Below are positions 59,195 to 64,000 of a stretch of 64,000 nt of DNA, piece by piece. Each line of letters opens with the position of its first letter. Position 1 is the first letter of the stretch. The notes beneath the pieces are model-generated. The model did no database searches, was not told the origin of the DNA, and saw only the letters and a program-made list of their open reading frames with translations. Source of the DNA: an uncultured Pseudomonadales bacterium (lineage in GTDB: Bacteria > Pseudomonadota > Gammaproteobacteria > Pseudomonadales > CANNCY01); NCBI GenBank assembly GCA_947503335.1, contig CANNCY010000001.1:124001-188000 (forward strand). Reading direction: 5' to 3'. A program made the translations under genes and the position numbers.

Positions 59195-59404
59195 CTACCT
59201 CGGGCTATAGCCATGAGTCGCCAGAGCATATTGAAGCTCTGACACTGCGCGAGTCATGTTGTTAAGCTCACGATCGTTATCGAAAGCATTAGCGAAAGGT
59301 CGTAGGCGATCGGAATAGGCGCGCTTACACATCTGCGCTAGTGCCATGGTTTCGCGTTCAGTTAGCTCAAGCTTGAGCGTTATGGTTTGCTTGTTGTCAT
59401 CCAT
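59195..59404 (-). CDS. Hypothetical phage protein, 69 residues
   Basis: A small, mixed-charge helical protein (LELTERETMALAQMCKRAY, then MTRAVSELQYALATHG). I do not recognise a family. Its start overlaps the stop of the 47-codon gene upstream by 8 nt, and the gene downstream starts 4 nt beyond its stop, so it is embedded in the operon. No membrane segment. Confidence 0.6.
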   Translation of the reverse strand: MDDNKQTITLKLELTERETMALAQMCKRAYSDRLRPFANAFDNDRELNNMTRAVSELQYALATHGYSPR

Positions 59405-59540
59405 TGAATGTCTCCATTACTACCGTGTTTGCTTCTTCAATTAGGGCGCTGGCGGTTGGTAGAGCTAGACCTTCATCCATGTGGTCTTGCAGCTCCTGCG
59501 CCATGCGTGCGATTAGGTCGTCCTTGTCGTGGTCGTTCAT
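59397..59540 (-). CDS. Very small phage gene, 47 codons
   Basis: ATG at 59540 to TGA at 59397, 47 residues: begins [20 protein letters not shown] and ends METFNG. Acidic and helical. Its start overlaps the stop of the clamp-like gene by one base (TAATG), and its stop overlaps the next gene by 8 nt. Without it, a 135-nt hole would break an otherwise gapless run, which supports it as a gene. No family recognised. Confidence 0.55.
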   Translation of the reverse strand: MNDHDKDDLIARMAQELQDHMDEGLALPTASALIEEANTVVMETFNG

Positions 59541-60115
59541 TAGATTCTGATCCCCATGATTATTGCGCGTAGCTTGTGGTAGCTCTGGTCGTAGTTAACG
59601 ATGTAGGCGGGGGAGCCTTCCGATTCGAATTGACGAAGAGTTGCACCTTCAGCAGCTGGTCCAAATAGCTTGGTGGCTAGAGAGAGGTACTTCGTATTTA
59701 CCGTGATTTCGCTCAAAGGGTTGTCGCTGATATTGCGACCAAAGAAGCGAGCTGTGTCAGGGAATGAACCATCTACCATTTCGATGGCCGAAACATCTAA
59801 GCGTTGCCCTTTACTGTTTAAGTGTGTAGCAAGTTTCTTCTCGAAATCGAGAACGGTTTCGCGCGCAGATGACGGAATGTCGCCGGTTAAGCGGAATATG
59901 ACATCGCCTTCAAAGTCGGACTCTAGCGTCGCCTGAAAGACATAGTGACCGTTCGATGCTTCAATCGTGTTGCCGAACATGTGCACGCCGTTCATATAGT
60001 AGCGTGCATCGTTTTTAGGTGCGGCTTTCATCATCCCTTTCAGAAGTTGAGAGTCGGCGATGTAGGTTTCTAATTCTGTTACGTGAGTTGTAACTTGGTC
60101 TTTGGTGTCGTTCAT
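59540..60115 (-). CDS. Putative phage sliding-clamp-like (beta-clamp fold) protein
   Basis: A 191-residue protein. Residues about 24-75 read [24 protein letters not shown], then [25 protein letters not shown]; this resembles the RYYLNGV ... TDGHRL block of DnaN-type clamp domains and the small clamp-like proteins annotated in some phages. The end ([14 protein letters not shown]) matches the position of the clamp C-terminus P-M-R-L/I. The length is half of a normal DnaN (366), so two domains at most. Overlaps csrA by 4 nt. Family call is by pattern only. Confidence 0.5.
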   Translation of the reverse strand: MNDTKDQVTTHVTELETYIADSQLLKGMMKAAPKNDARYYMNGVHMFGNTIEASNGHYVFQATLESDFEGDVIFRLTGDIPSSARETVLDFEKKLATHLNSKGQRLDVSAIEMVDGSFPDTARFFGRNISDNPLSEITVNTKYLSLATKLFGPAAEGATLRQFESEGSPAYIVNYDQSYHKLRAIIMGIRI

Positions 60116-60318
60116 GACAATGCTTTCTCCACGTTGCTGGCAGCTGCCTTTTTCTTGTCTTCTTGAATGCGGTCGTAAATCTCTTCACGATGCACTGCTG
60201 TTTCTTTTGGTGCTGTTACACCTATGCGTACCTGGTTACCCCGTACACCTAATACTGTTGCTTTGATGTCATCACCGATCATCAATGTTTCACCTACACG
60301 GCGGGTTAGTATTAGCAT
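60112..60318 (-). CDS. csrA: CsrA-family RNA-binding regulator on a phage-like element
   Basis: A 68-residue protein nearly identical in pattern to chromosomal Csr[17 protein letters not shown], then [29 protein letters not shown]. The RNA-contact residues Leu4, Val42 and Arg44 are present. CsrA binds GGA motifs in mRNA leaders and alters translation and stability. GGAGACACTG precedes the ATG, so self-regulation is possible. It lies just behind an internal terminator and overlaps the clamp-like gene by 4 nt. Confidence 0.93.
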   Translation of the reverse strand: MLILTRRVGETLMIGDDIKATVLGVRGNQVRIGVTAPKETAVHREEIYDRIQEDKKKAAASNVEKALS

Positions 60319-60342
60319 CAGTGTCTCCGTTGATCTGTGGTT

Positions 60343-60370
60343 AAAAAGAGCCCGTCATACCGACCGGGCT
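60343..60370 (-). terminator. Internal terminator before csrA
   Basis: On the minus strand: AGCCCGGTC, a loop, then GACGGGCT followed by CTTTTT, with one bulged G. It lies 20 nt downstream of the 112-residue unknown gene and 24 nt before csrA. The T-run flank (GGGCTCTTTTT) is the same as in the terminator at 60759. Confidence 0.72.
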
Positions 60371-60389
60371 TACAGGGGCGCTTGCTTGC

Positions 60390-60728
60390 TCAAGAATTTG
60401 TTTCGGTTTCTTCATTCTCTGCTTTCTTAATCCATTCAGAGATTGGTGGCCGCTCGTCGTCTGCTTCGATCGTGGAATCGTCTATCCGAGGGCTTGGGTT
60501 GCGCAGCTTTTCGTACTCGTCTTTAGTCAATACTCTGTCGCCTTGAAGGATCTTTATCGATAGGGCAGTGTCATTTGCTGTATTACTCTCAACAGCTACA
60601 TCGCCGCCACCATTGGCAAGATATGTGGTGTCTACAGGGGTAGCATCGCTGAGTGATTCAAGCACTGATACAGCTTGATTGAAGTTCAGCATTTTAAATT
60701 GGCGGTGGCCGATCTCTAAGATAACCAT
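60390..60728 (-). CDS. Unknown acidic phage protein between two terminators
   Basis: A 112-residue protein starting MVILEIGHRQFKMLNFNQAVSVLE; AAGGAG lies 7 nt upstream of ATG 60728. The second half is acidic and Asn/Thr/Asp-rich and probably disordered (IDDSTIEADDERPPISEW, then ENEETETNS). No family recognised. Two related terminators bound it, so its expression could be separately set by read-through. Confidence 0.6.
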   Translation of the reverse strand: MVILEIGHRQFKMLNFNQAVSVLESLSDATPVDTTYLANGGGDVAVESNTANDTALSIKILQGDRVLTKDEYEKLRNPSPRIDDSTIEADDERPPISEWIKKAENEETETNS

Positions 60729-60758
60729 TGTTCGCTCCTTGAATTAAGTTGGGTCTCT

Positions 60759-60788
60759 GAAAAAGAGCCCTCCGTACAGGCAGGGCGA
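60759..60788 (-). terminator. Internal terminator before the unknown acidic-protein gene
   Basis: On the minus strand: GCCCTGCC, loop TGTAC, GGAGGGC, then TCTTTTT (one bulged G). It lies 20 nt past the HEAGH gene. It shares GGGCTCTTTTT with the terminator at 60343. Confidence 0.72.
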
Positions 60789-60807
60789 GGTTCAGAGAGT
60801 ATTCGTG

Positions 60808-61398
60808 TTAAAGGTGGTATTCGCCGTCTTGCTGCGATGCTTTCTCGCGTGTGTACGCTTGCTGATACGCGGTGATGGCGGCTGGTAGCGCGCTGATCTG
60901 TTTAGCGTCTCGGATGCCGTGACCGTTAAGCGCATCGCCTTTGCCTTGGATAGACGCTCTGATAATCTGTCTGCGCTCATCGTCGGTGTACTTGTTCGTC
61001 ACTGCACGTGATGGATCAGTTGCACGCACAATGGCGTCTGCTTTGATCTCGCGATCACGTCGTGGGTTAGATCGATCGGTGAGGATTGCTGCTGCAGTCA
61101 TTTTGGTACTCTCCTTGTCAGCTTCAATTGCCCAGCAGCGCACTTGTTGAGTAAACGCATACCGAGATTCCTGATTAAGCGGATGAGCGAGTACAGCGTG
61201 CCCAGCCTCATGTGAAACCAATTCTGCTTCGTTCATTGGTTCCGCGATTTCCATGATCAAGTCGACAAGCTCTGCGACTGATCGAGTAGACAGCAGCGCA
61301 TGCAAAGTATCTGGCTCGCAATCGGCTGATAGCTCGTAATCAAGTTGAGCCAATACAGAGCCGGTTGGAGTTTCGATGTTTTGAATTGCTGCAGTCAT
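60808..61398 (-). CDS. HEAGH-motif phage protein (possible zinc metallopeptidase)
   Basis: A 196-residue protein, first gene of the left operon; AAGGGG lies 6-7 nt before ATG 61398. It contains HEAGH at 63-67 (ELVSHEAGHAVLAH), the HExxH form seen in M41/FtsH-type and other zincin peptidases. A third metal ligand could be one of several downstream acidic or His residues, but no clear one stands out, so activity is uncertain. The rest is helical and rich in Ala/Arg. Not an ImmA/IrrE match that I can recognise. Confidence 0.5.
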   Translation of the reverse strand: MTAAIQNIETPTGSVLAQLDYELSADCEPDTLHALLSTRSVAELVDLIMEIAEPMNEAELVSHEAGHAVLAHPLNQESRYAFTQQVRCWAIEADKESTKMTAAAILTDRSNPRRDREIKADAIVRATDPSRAVTNKYTDDERRQIIRASIQGKGDALNGHGIRDAKQISALPAAITAYQQAYTREKASQQDGEYHL

Positions 61399-61581
61399 GT
61401 GAACCCCTTGTTAACTATTAGTTGAATTAGGCGTTAACTAATTCTTAACTATGTGATTGCCTAACTAAAAGGTTAGACGTTCACATTATGTTAAGTCAAC
61501 AACTTTTTTAACTTTTTTTAAAAGTCTTAATATTGCCGCTGACGTGGGCGTTACGAATATAGAAAATCTGGGATTGTGGAG
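61399..61581 (-). promoter_or_regulatory. Left-arm control region
   Basis: Contains, on the minus strand, TTGACT (61499-61494) as a -35 candidate for the left operon with a weak -10 (TAACCT, about 18 nt further), the 32-bp operator at 61453-61484, and three copies of TTAACTA (61411, 61434, 61445) in the leader. An AT-rich weak hairpin at about 61503-61530 may end the repressor transcript. Confidence 0.5.
61453..61484. promoter_or_regulatory. Left operator, 32-bp inverted repeat
   Basis: Half-sites GTGATTGCCTAAC (61453-61465) and GTTAGACGTTCAC (61472-61484) are mirror-related with a 6-nt spacer. The same structure occurs at 62370-62401. It overlaps the likely promoter of the HEAGH operon, so repressor binding there would shut the left arm. 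Confidence 0.75.
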
Positions 61582-62271
61582 CTAACCAAGCATCCTAGGA
61601 AGAGCAAGCTTTAGCTGTCCGTAGACTTCTATTTGCTCCATCGTGATTGGAATATCCTCAACACTAGGATTAGCAATCGATAAGGTTAAGCCTGTCAAAA
61701 CATTGTTTAACTTAGCTATTAAAACAAAGTCCCTTTCGACAATTTTTAAGATGTGCCACTTGCCAGGAGTAGCAATAGAAGTTCTTTCTACCCAACATAA
61801 ATCTCCAGCTCCGATCGCAGGAGAATTTTCGTCTGTTTCCACGGCTAATAGAAATCCATGGCCCTGAGATTTGAGGAAGCGATAAGTGTCTTGAAAAACT
61901 GAAAACCCTTTATTATTAGGGTCGAAAGGCGCATCACTTAGTTTGTATATTGGGTAAGATACGGCTGATTGTTCGAGATTGGATTGATCTCGATGTTTAT
62001 CAATATAAGGAACTAATGGCTGGACTGGAATATCTCCCAACCATGTTTCTTCTATCGAGCATCCAAGAACATCAGCAAAGAATAAAGCGTAATCAAGATT
62101 AACAGGCTGACGGAGATTGTTGACGTTTAATACGCCAGAAATCGTCGGAAGGGCGACCTTTTTCTTTTCCGCCATATCCTTCATTTTCAAACCGAGCTTT
62201 ACTGAGTACTTGTCCCAGGCACGTCTGAAATGAAGTTTCCTTGCTTTGTTGAGTTCTTCTGAAGCAGCCAT
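61582..62271 (-). CDS. CI-like repressor with S24-fold C-terminus lacking the usual serine
   Basis: The ATG at 62271 has AAAAGGAG directly upstream and gives 229 residues; an in-frame start at 62340 is not needed. The N-terminal part (about 20-80) is an XRE-type helix-turn-helix (KLGLKMKDMAEKKKVALPTISGVLN). The C-terminal half resembles the S24/LexA-type fold (VETDENSPAIGAGDL, then GQLKLALPRML). Where S24 proteins have GDSMxP, this has TDENSP (146-151), putting Glu148 where the nucleophilic Ser should be. So self-cleavage on DNA damage is doubtful. Operators lie on both sides of the gene. Confidence 0.82.
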   Translation of the reverse strand: MAASEELNKARKLHFRRAWDKYSVKLGLKMKDMAEKKKVALPTISGVLNVNNLRQPVNLDYALFFADVLGCSIEETWLGDIPVQPLVPYIDKHRDQSNLEQSAVSYPIYKLSDAPFDPNNKGFSVFQDTYRFLKSQGHGFLLAVETDENSPAIGAGDLCWVERTSIATPGKWHILKIVERDFVLIAKLNNVLTGLTLSIANPSVEDIPITMEQIEVYGQLKLALPRMLG

Positions 62272-62369
62272 AACTCCTTTTATAAAGATGAAATCATTAT
62301 GGTGCAAATCCGTACCAGTCCTTGAAGTTGAAAAAATCATAACTAATCCTTGTTAAATTTTTATTTGAT

Positions 62370-62401
62370 GTGATAGCCTAATCATCAAGTTAGACAATCA
62401 C
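62370..62401. promoter_or_regulatory. Right operator, 32-bp inverted repeat
   Basis: Half-sites GTGATAGCCTAAT (62370-62382) and GTTAGACAATCAC (62389-62401) with a 6-nt spacer, in the 143-nt divergent gap between the repressor and the Cro-like gene. Same geometry as the left operator; the right half differs by three bases. A minus-strand -35/-10 pair TTGTCT/TATCAC overlaps it and could drive the repressor gene. Confidence 0.78.
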
Positions 62402-62414
62402 ACGAAAAGAGCAA

Positions 62415-62645
62415 ATGAAAATATTCACTTCTTTGAAGCAAGTATTACGTGAGAGATCGTCGCGTTCTGTAGCACAGCAGCTCGGCATGTCTGACCAGCG
62501 AATGCACGCAATGAGAAAGGCAGGGCGCGATGTTCGCCTGCTTGATTGTGCTGATCACGCTGTCGAGGTCAAAGCAGTAGGTAACACTGATCCCAAAATA
62601 CTCGACAACGTCGTAGTACTTCTAAATGACAAGGAGGCCTCCTAA
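62415..62645 (+). CDS. Cro-like regulator
   Basis: A 76-residue protein at the start of the rightward operon, opposite the repressor. The segment LKQVLRERSSRSVAQQLGMSDQRMHAMRKAGRDV looks like a compact helix-turn-helix. Size and place match Cro-type proteins; the family is judged from context and pattern. Its stop overlaps the replication gene by one base (TAATG). Confidence 0.65.
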   Translation: MKIFTSLKQVLRERSSRSVAQQLGMSDQRMHAMRKAGRDVRLLDCADHAVEVKAVGNTDPKILDNVVVLLNDKEAS

Positions 62646-63649
62646 TGAAACTAACCTGGTTCCGACACGACACTAATGCGGCCAGCGATGCCAAACTATC
62701 GGCACTGACGTTTGATCACGGATTAGAAGCCTATGGCCTGTACTGGCTCGTTGTCGAGCTAATCACAGCTGATGTAAGCGAGACTAACGTTACGTTTGCA
62801 TTGAACCATGAGCCCCGAATGTTAGGGCGTATGTACAACCGCTCAGAGCAGCAGATCGTTGAACTACTTCATGCCATGGTTAAGTTCGGGCTGCTTGAAT
62901 ATGGCCCGATCACCGAGGGCGGGCCTCGCAAATTCACGTGTCGTTCTTTGGGTCGTCGACTTACCCAGTCGCAGACATCAAGCCCAACTATGCGCAAAAT
63001 CATCAGCCAGCTTCGAGAGGAGCCGGTAACAGCTGATGTTAGTGGTCACTCACAATCGTCTCAGGGCGATTTAGGCCTACAGCCCAGTAATGGCGGCAGT
63101 CATGATAACGTCATGACACATCCTGACAACGTCATGAATAGAGAAGAGAAGAGAAGAGAAGAAGAGAGAAGAGTAGAAGAGAGAGAGAGCGCGCACGCGA
63201 ATGAAAAATTCGATGGCGAGTCTCAATCACAAAATCAATCTCAATCTGATCAATCCCAATCAAAACAATCAGGTCGCTCCGACCCAATCCCACATCGACT
63301 CCCTGATGACTTCCAGCTAAGCGCTAGCGACATCGGTTATGCCTACGATGTGCTTGGTCTAGTTGTCGACGTTCAGCCCATGTTCAGAAAGTTCTGCAAT
63401 CACCACCGCGCCAATGGCTCAAAGCGAGCAGATTGGAGCGCTGCCTGGTGCAAGTGGGTCGATGACGAAAAGAGCTATGGCATAAACCTTCCTAAGCCGA
63501 TGCCTAGCTTCACGGTCGTCGATGGCGGTGCAGGCGGTGAGAGCACTCGCGCTAGATCGATCACCAAAAACCTGACCGACACAGACTGGGCAGAAGGTAT
63601 CGAGCTTGACGATTGCGAACCAACAAACCTAGCAGACCGAGAGGCTTAG
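62645..63649 (+). CDS. DUF4373-type phage replication protein
   Basis: A 334-residue protein. The N-terminal region (MKLTWFRHDTNAASDAKLSAL ... YGLYWLVVELI) matches the DUF4373/Lin1244-type domain found at the start of phage replication initiators. A central low-complexity linker (about 160-215) is rich in Glu/Arg, then Gln/Ser. The C-terminal part (LPDDFQLSASDIGYAYDVLG ... WSAAWCKWV) resembles DnaT/replication-O-type C-terminal domains. So it probably starts element DNA replication, like lambda O. The linker DNA carries an unusual purine tract. Confidence 0.75.
   Translation: MKLTWFRHDTNAASDAKLSALTFDHGLEAYGLYWLVVELITADVSETNVTFALNHEPRMLGRMYNRSEQQIVELLHAMVKFGLLEYGPITEGGPRKFTCRSLGRRLTQSQTSSPTMRKIISQLREEPVTADVSGHSQSSQGDLGLQPSNGGSHDNVMTHPDNVMNREEKRREEERRVEERESAHANEKFDGESQSQNQSQSDQSQSKQSGRSDPIPHRLPDDFQLSASDIGYAYDVLGLVVDVQPMFRKFCNHHRANGSKRADWSAAWCKWVDDEKSYGINLPKPMPSFTVVDGGAGGESTRARSITKNLTDTDWAEGIELDDCEPTNLADREA
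63140..63270 (+). other. Candidate replication origin inside the replication gene
   Basis: An almost pure purine tract (63140-63189, one T) is followed by six copies of CAATC (starts 63224, 63236, 63242, 63251, 63257, 63266). Lambdoid initiators often carry their origin iterons within their own gene. The repeats are spaced in multiples of 3 and encode Gln-Ser, so they may only reflect a low-complexity linker. Confidence 0.35.
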
Positions 63650-63650
63650 A

Positions 63651-63842
63651 TTGTATGACACCAACGAAATCAAGCGACCTAGACAGTTCGCACGCGACAT
63701 TCTGGCCATGCCCGACCGTGACGATCGTCGAGCCGCCTTGGAGCGAGTACCCAAAATATACCGTGACCTGGTGCGCAAGCACGTAGAGATCGCATACAAC
63801 CAGAAACGATTTTTAAACCGACATGGAAGGGCGAAGCCATGA
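63651..63842 (+). CDS. Small phage protein, likely replication-associated
   Basis: A 63-residue basic protein starting at TTG 63651, with GAGG at 63641-63644 six nt upstream. Text such as FARDILAMPDRDDRRAALERVPKIYRDLVRKHV is a pattern I know from small proteins following replication genes in phages of Pseudomonas relatives. An ATG at 63655 is out of frame and soon stops. Its stop overlaps the next ATG by 4 nt. Confidence 0.6.
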   Translation: MYDTNEIKRPRQFARDILAMPDRDDRRAALERVPKIYRDLVRKHVEIAYNQKRFLNRHGRAKP

Positions 63843-64000
63843 TTGATTATCACAACGTGATACCGAAGTTAACGAGCCGTCAGTTTTTATCGATGGATTA
63901 TGTCGAGCGTAAGGCTTGGATACGAACCGTAGTAGGGCAGTACCAGGCACAAGAGCAATGGACGAAACAGCAGGTGATGGCGGTTATGTCATCGACGCAG
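63839..64000 (+). CDS. Phage protein, cut by window end
   Basis: ATG at 63839 overlaps the previous stop (ATGA); 54 codons are open to the end of the window. It starts MIDYHNVIPKLTSRQFLSMD. Helical, Gln-rich end (QYQAQEQWTKQQVM). Nothing identifies it; the position after the replication gene and small basic gene would suit a helicase loader or another early-right protein. Confidence 0.5.
   Translation, partial: MIDYHNVIPKLTSRQFLSMDYVERKAWIRTVVGQYQAQEQWTKQQVMAVMSSTQ

Larger units (their letters stand above)
55927..64000. mobile_element. Temperate-phage-like element in tRNA-Lys (right end outside window)
   Basis: From the tRNA onward all genes are phage-type: integrase, DUF4224-like protein, HNH-type protein, several small genes, repressor, Cro-like gene and DUF4373-type replication gene, with a divergent switch at about 62341-62414. 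Gene density is very high, with many 4-nt overlaps. No head, tail or lysis gene is in view, so whether it is a full prophage, a remnant or a satellite is undecided. Confidence 0.85.

Noticed and set aside
62272-62340. 23-residue N-terminal extension of the repressor
   Set aside because: A strong Shine-Dalgarno sequence sits before the inner ATG at 62271, and the extension has no HTH-like sequence.
63224-63270. CAATC repeats as a CRISPR array
   Set aside because: Units are 5 nt with 1-7 nt gaps and lie in a coding frame; no cas genes.
63655-63780. ATG at 63655 as the start of the gene after the replication gene
   Set aside because: It is in another frame and stops after about 42 codons; the TTG frame with GAGG upstream fits better.

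Overview
The window is a piece of a gammaproteobacterial chromosome, followed at its right end by the start of an integrated phage-like element that runs off the window. Gene content and order recall Pseudomonas and its marine relatives: bfr-bfd-peroxiredoxin-rnt-pyrC-motY-argG, ccoNOQP-ccoGHIS, rnfABCDGE next to metG and dcd, purMN beside a DUF2066 gene and hda, and aspS-yebC-ruvCAB ... ybgC-tolQRAB-pal-cpoB-queE-queC-tRNA-Lys. With the cbb3 oxidase, Rnf, a MotY flagellar protein and iron-acquisition genes, this suggests a motile, respiring, probably aquatic bacterium. I cannot name a genus from sequence alone.

Layout, left to right. 1-3900: iron and peroxide handling (a catecholate-type TonB receptor cut by the window edge, bacterioferritin, its ferredoxin with a strong Fur-box candidate upstream, a 2-Cys peroxiredoxin). 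3900-7900: rnt, pyrC, motY, argG. 7900-16500: the complete cbb3 oxidase structural and assembly clusters behind an FNR/ANR-type site, including a 59-codon ccoS and a SafE/DsbD_2-like membrane protein with a His-rich tail. 17300-22600: a six-gene rnf operon in which four successive junctions have exactly 8-nt overlaps. 22570-31900: metG, dcd, purN, purM, DUF2066, hda, sppA and a DUF2069 gene. 31950-41600: a BrkB-family membrane protein, a thioredoxin-fold lipoprotein, a lytic transglycosylase, proS, an HU-like protein, aspS, yebC and ruvCAB. 41600-49080: two efflux modules on the minus strand (HlyD lipoprotein + ABC-2 exporter; RND pump + adaptor), lying inside what is otherwise a conserved ruvB-ybgC neighbourhood. 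49250-55750: ybgC, the Tol-Pal system, and the queuosine-precursor genes queE and queC.

55851-64000: a tRNA-Lys(UUU) gene and, directly behind it, a temperate-phage-like element. Its left arm (minus strand, 62271 to 56041) encodes a repressor, a HEAGH-motif protein, an unknown acidic protein, a CsrA homologue, a putative sliding-clamp-like protein, a run of small genes linked by ATGA overlaps, an HNH-type protein, a two-repeat putative DNA-binding protein, a DUF4224-like protein, a tyrosine integrase with unusual catalytic-box residues, and a small TTG-start gene next to the tRNA. Its right arm (plus strand, from 62415) starts with a Cro-like gene and a DUF4373-type replication gene. Two 32-bp inverted-repeat operators of identical geometry flank the repressor gene, as OL and OR do in lambda. 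Two related intrinsic terminators inside the left operon suggest that read-through (antitermination) controls the downstream genes.

Most of the window is ordinary core genome. The phage-borne CsrA, the clamp-like and HEAGH proteins, the twin operators with a repressor that lacks the usual catalytic serine, and the internal terminators are the parts most worth following up.
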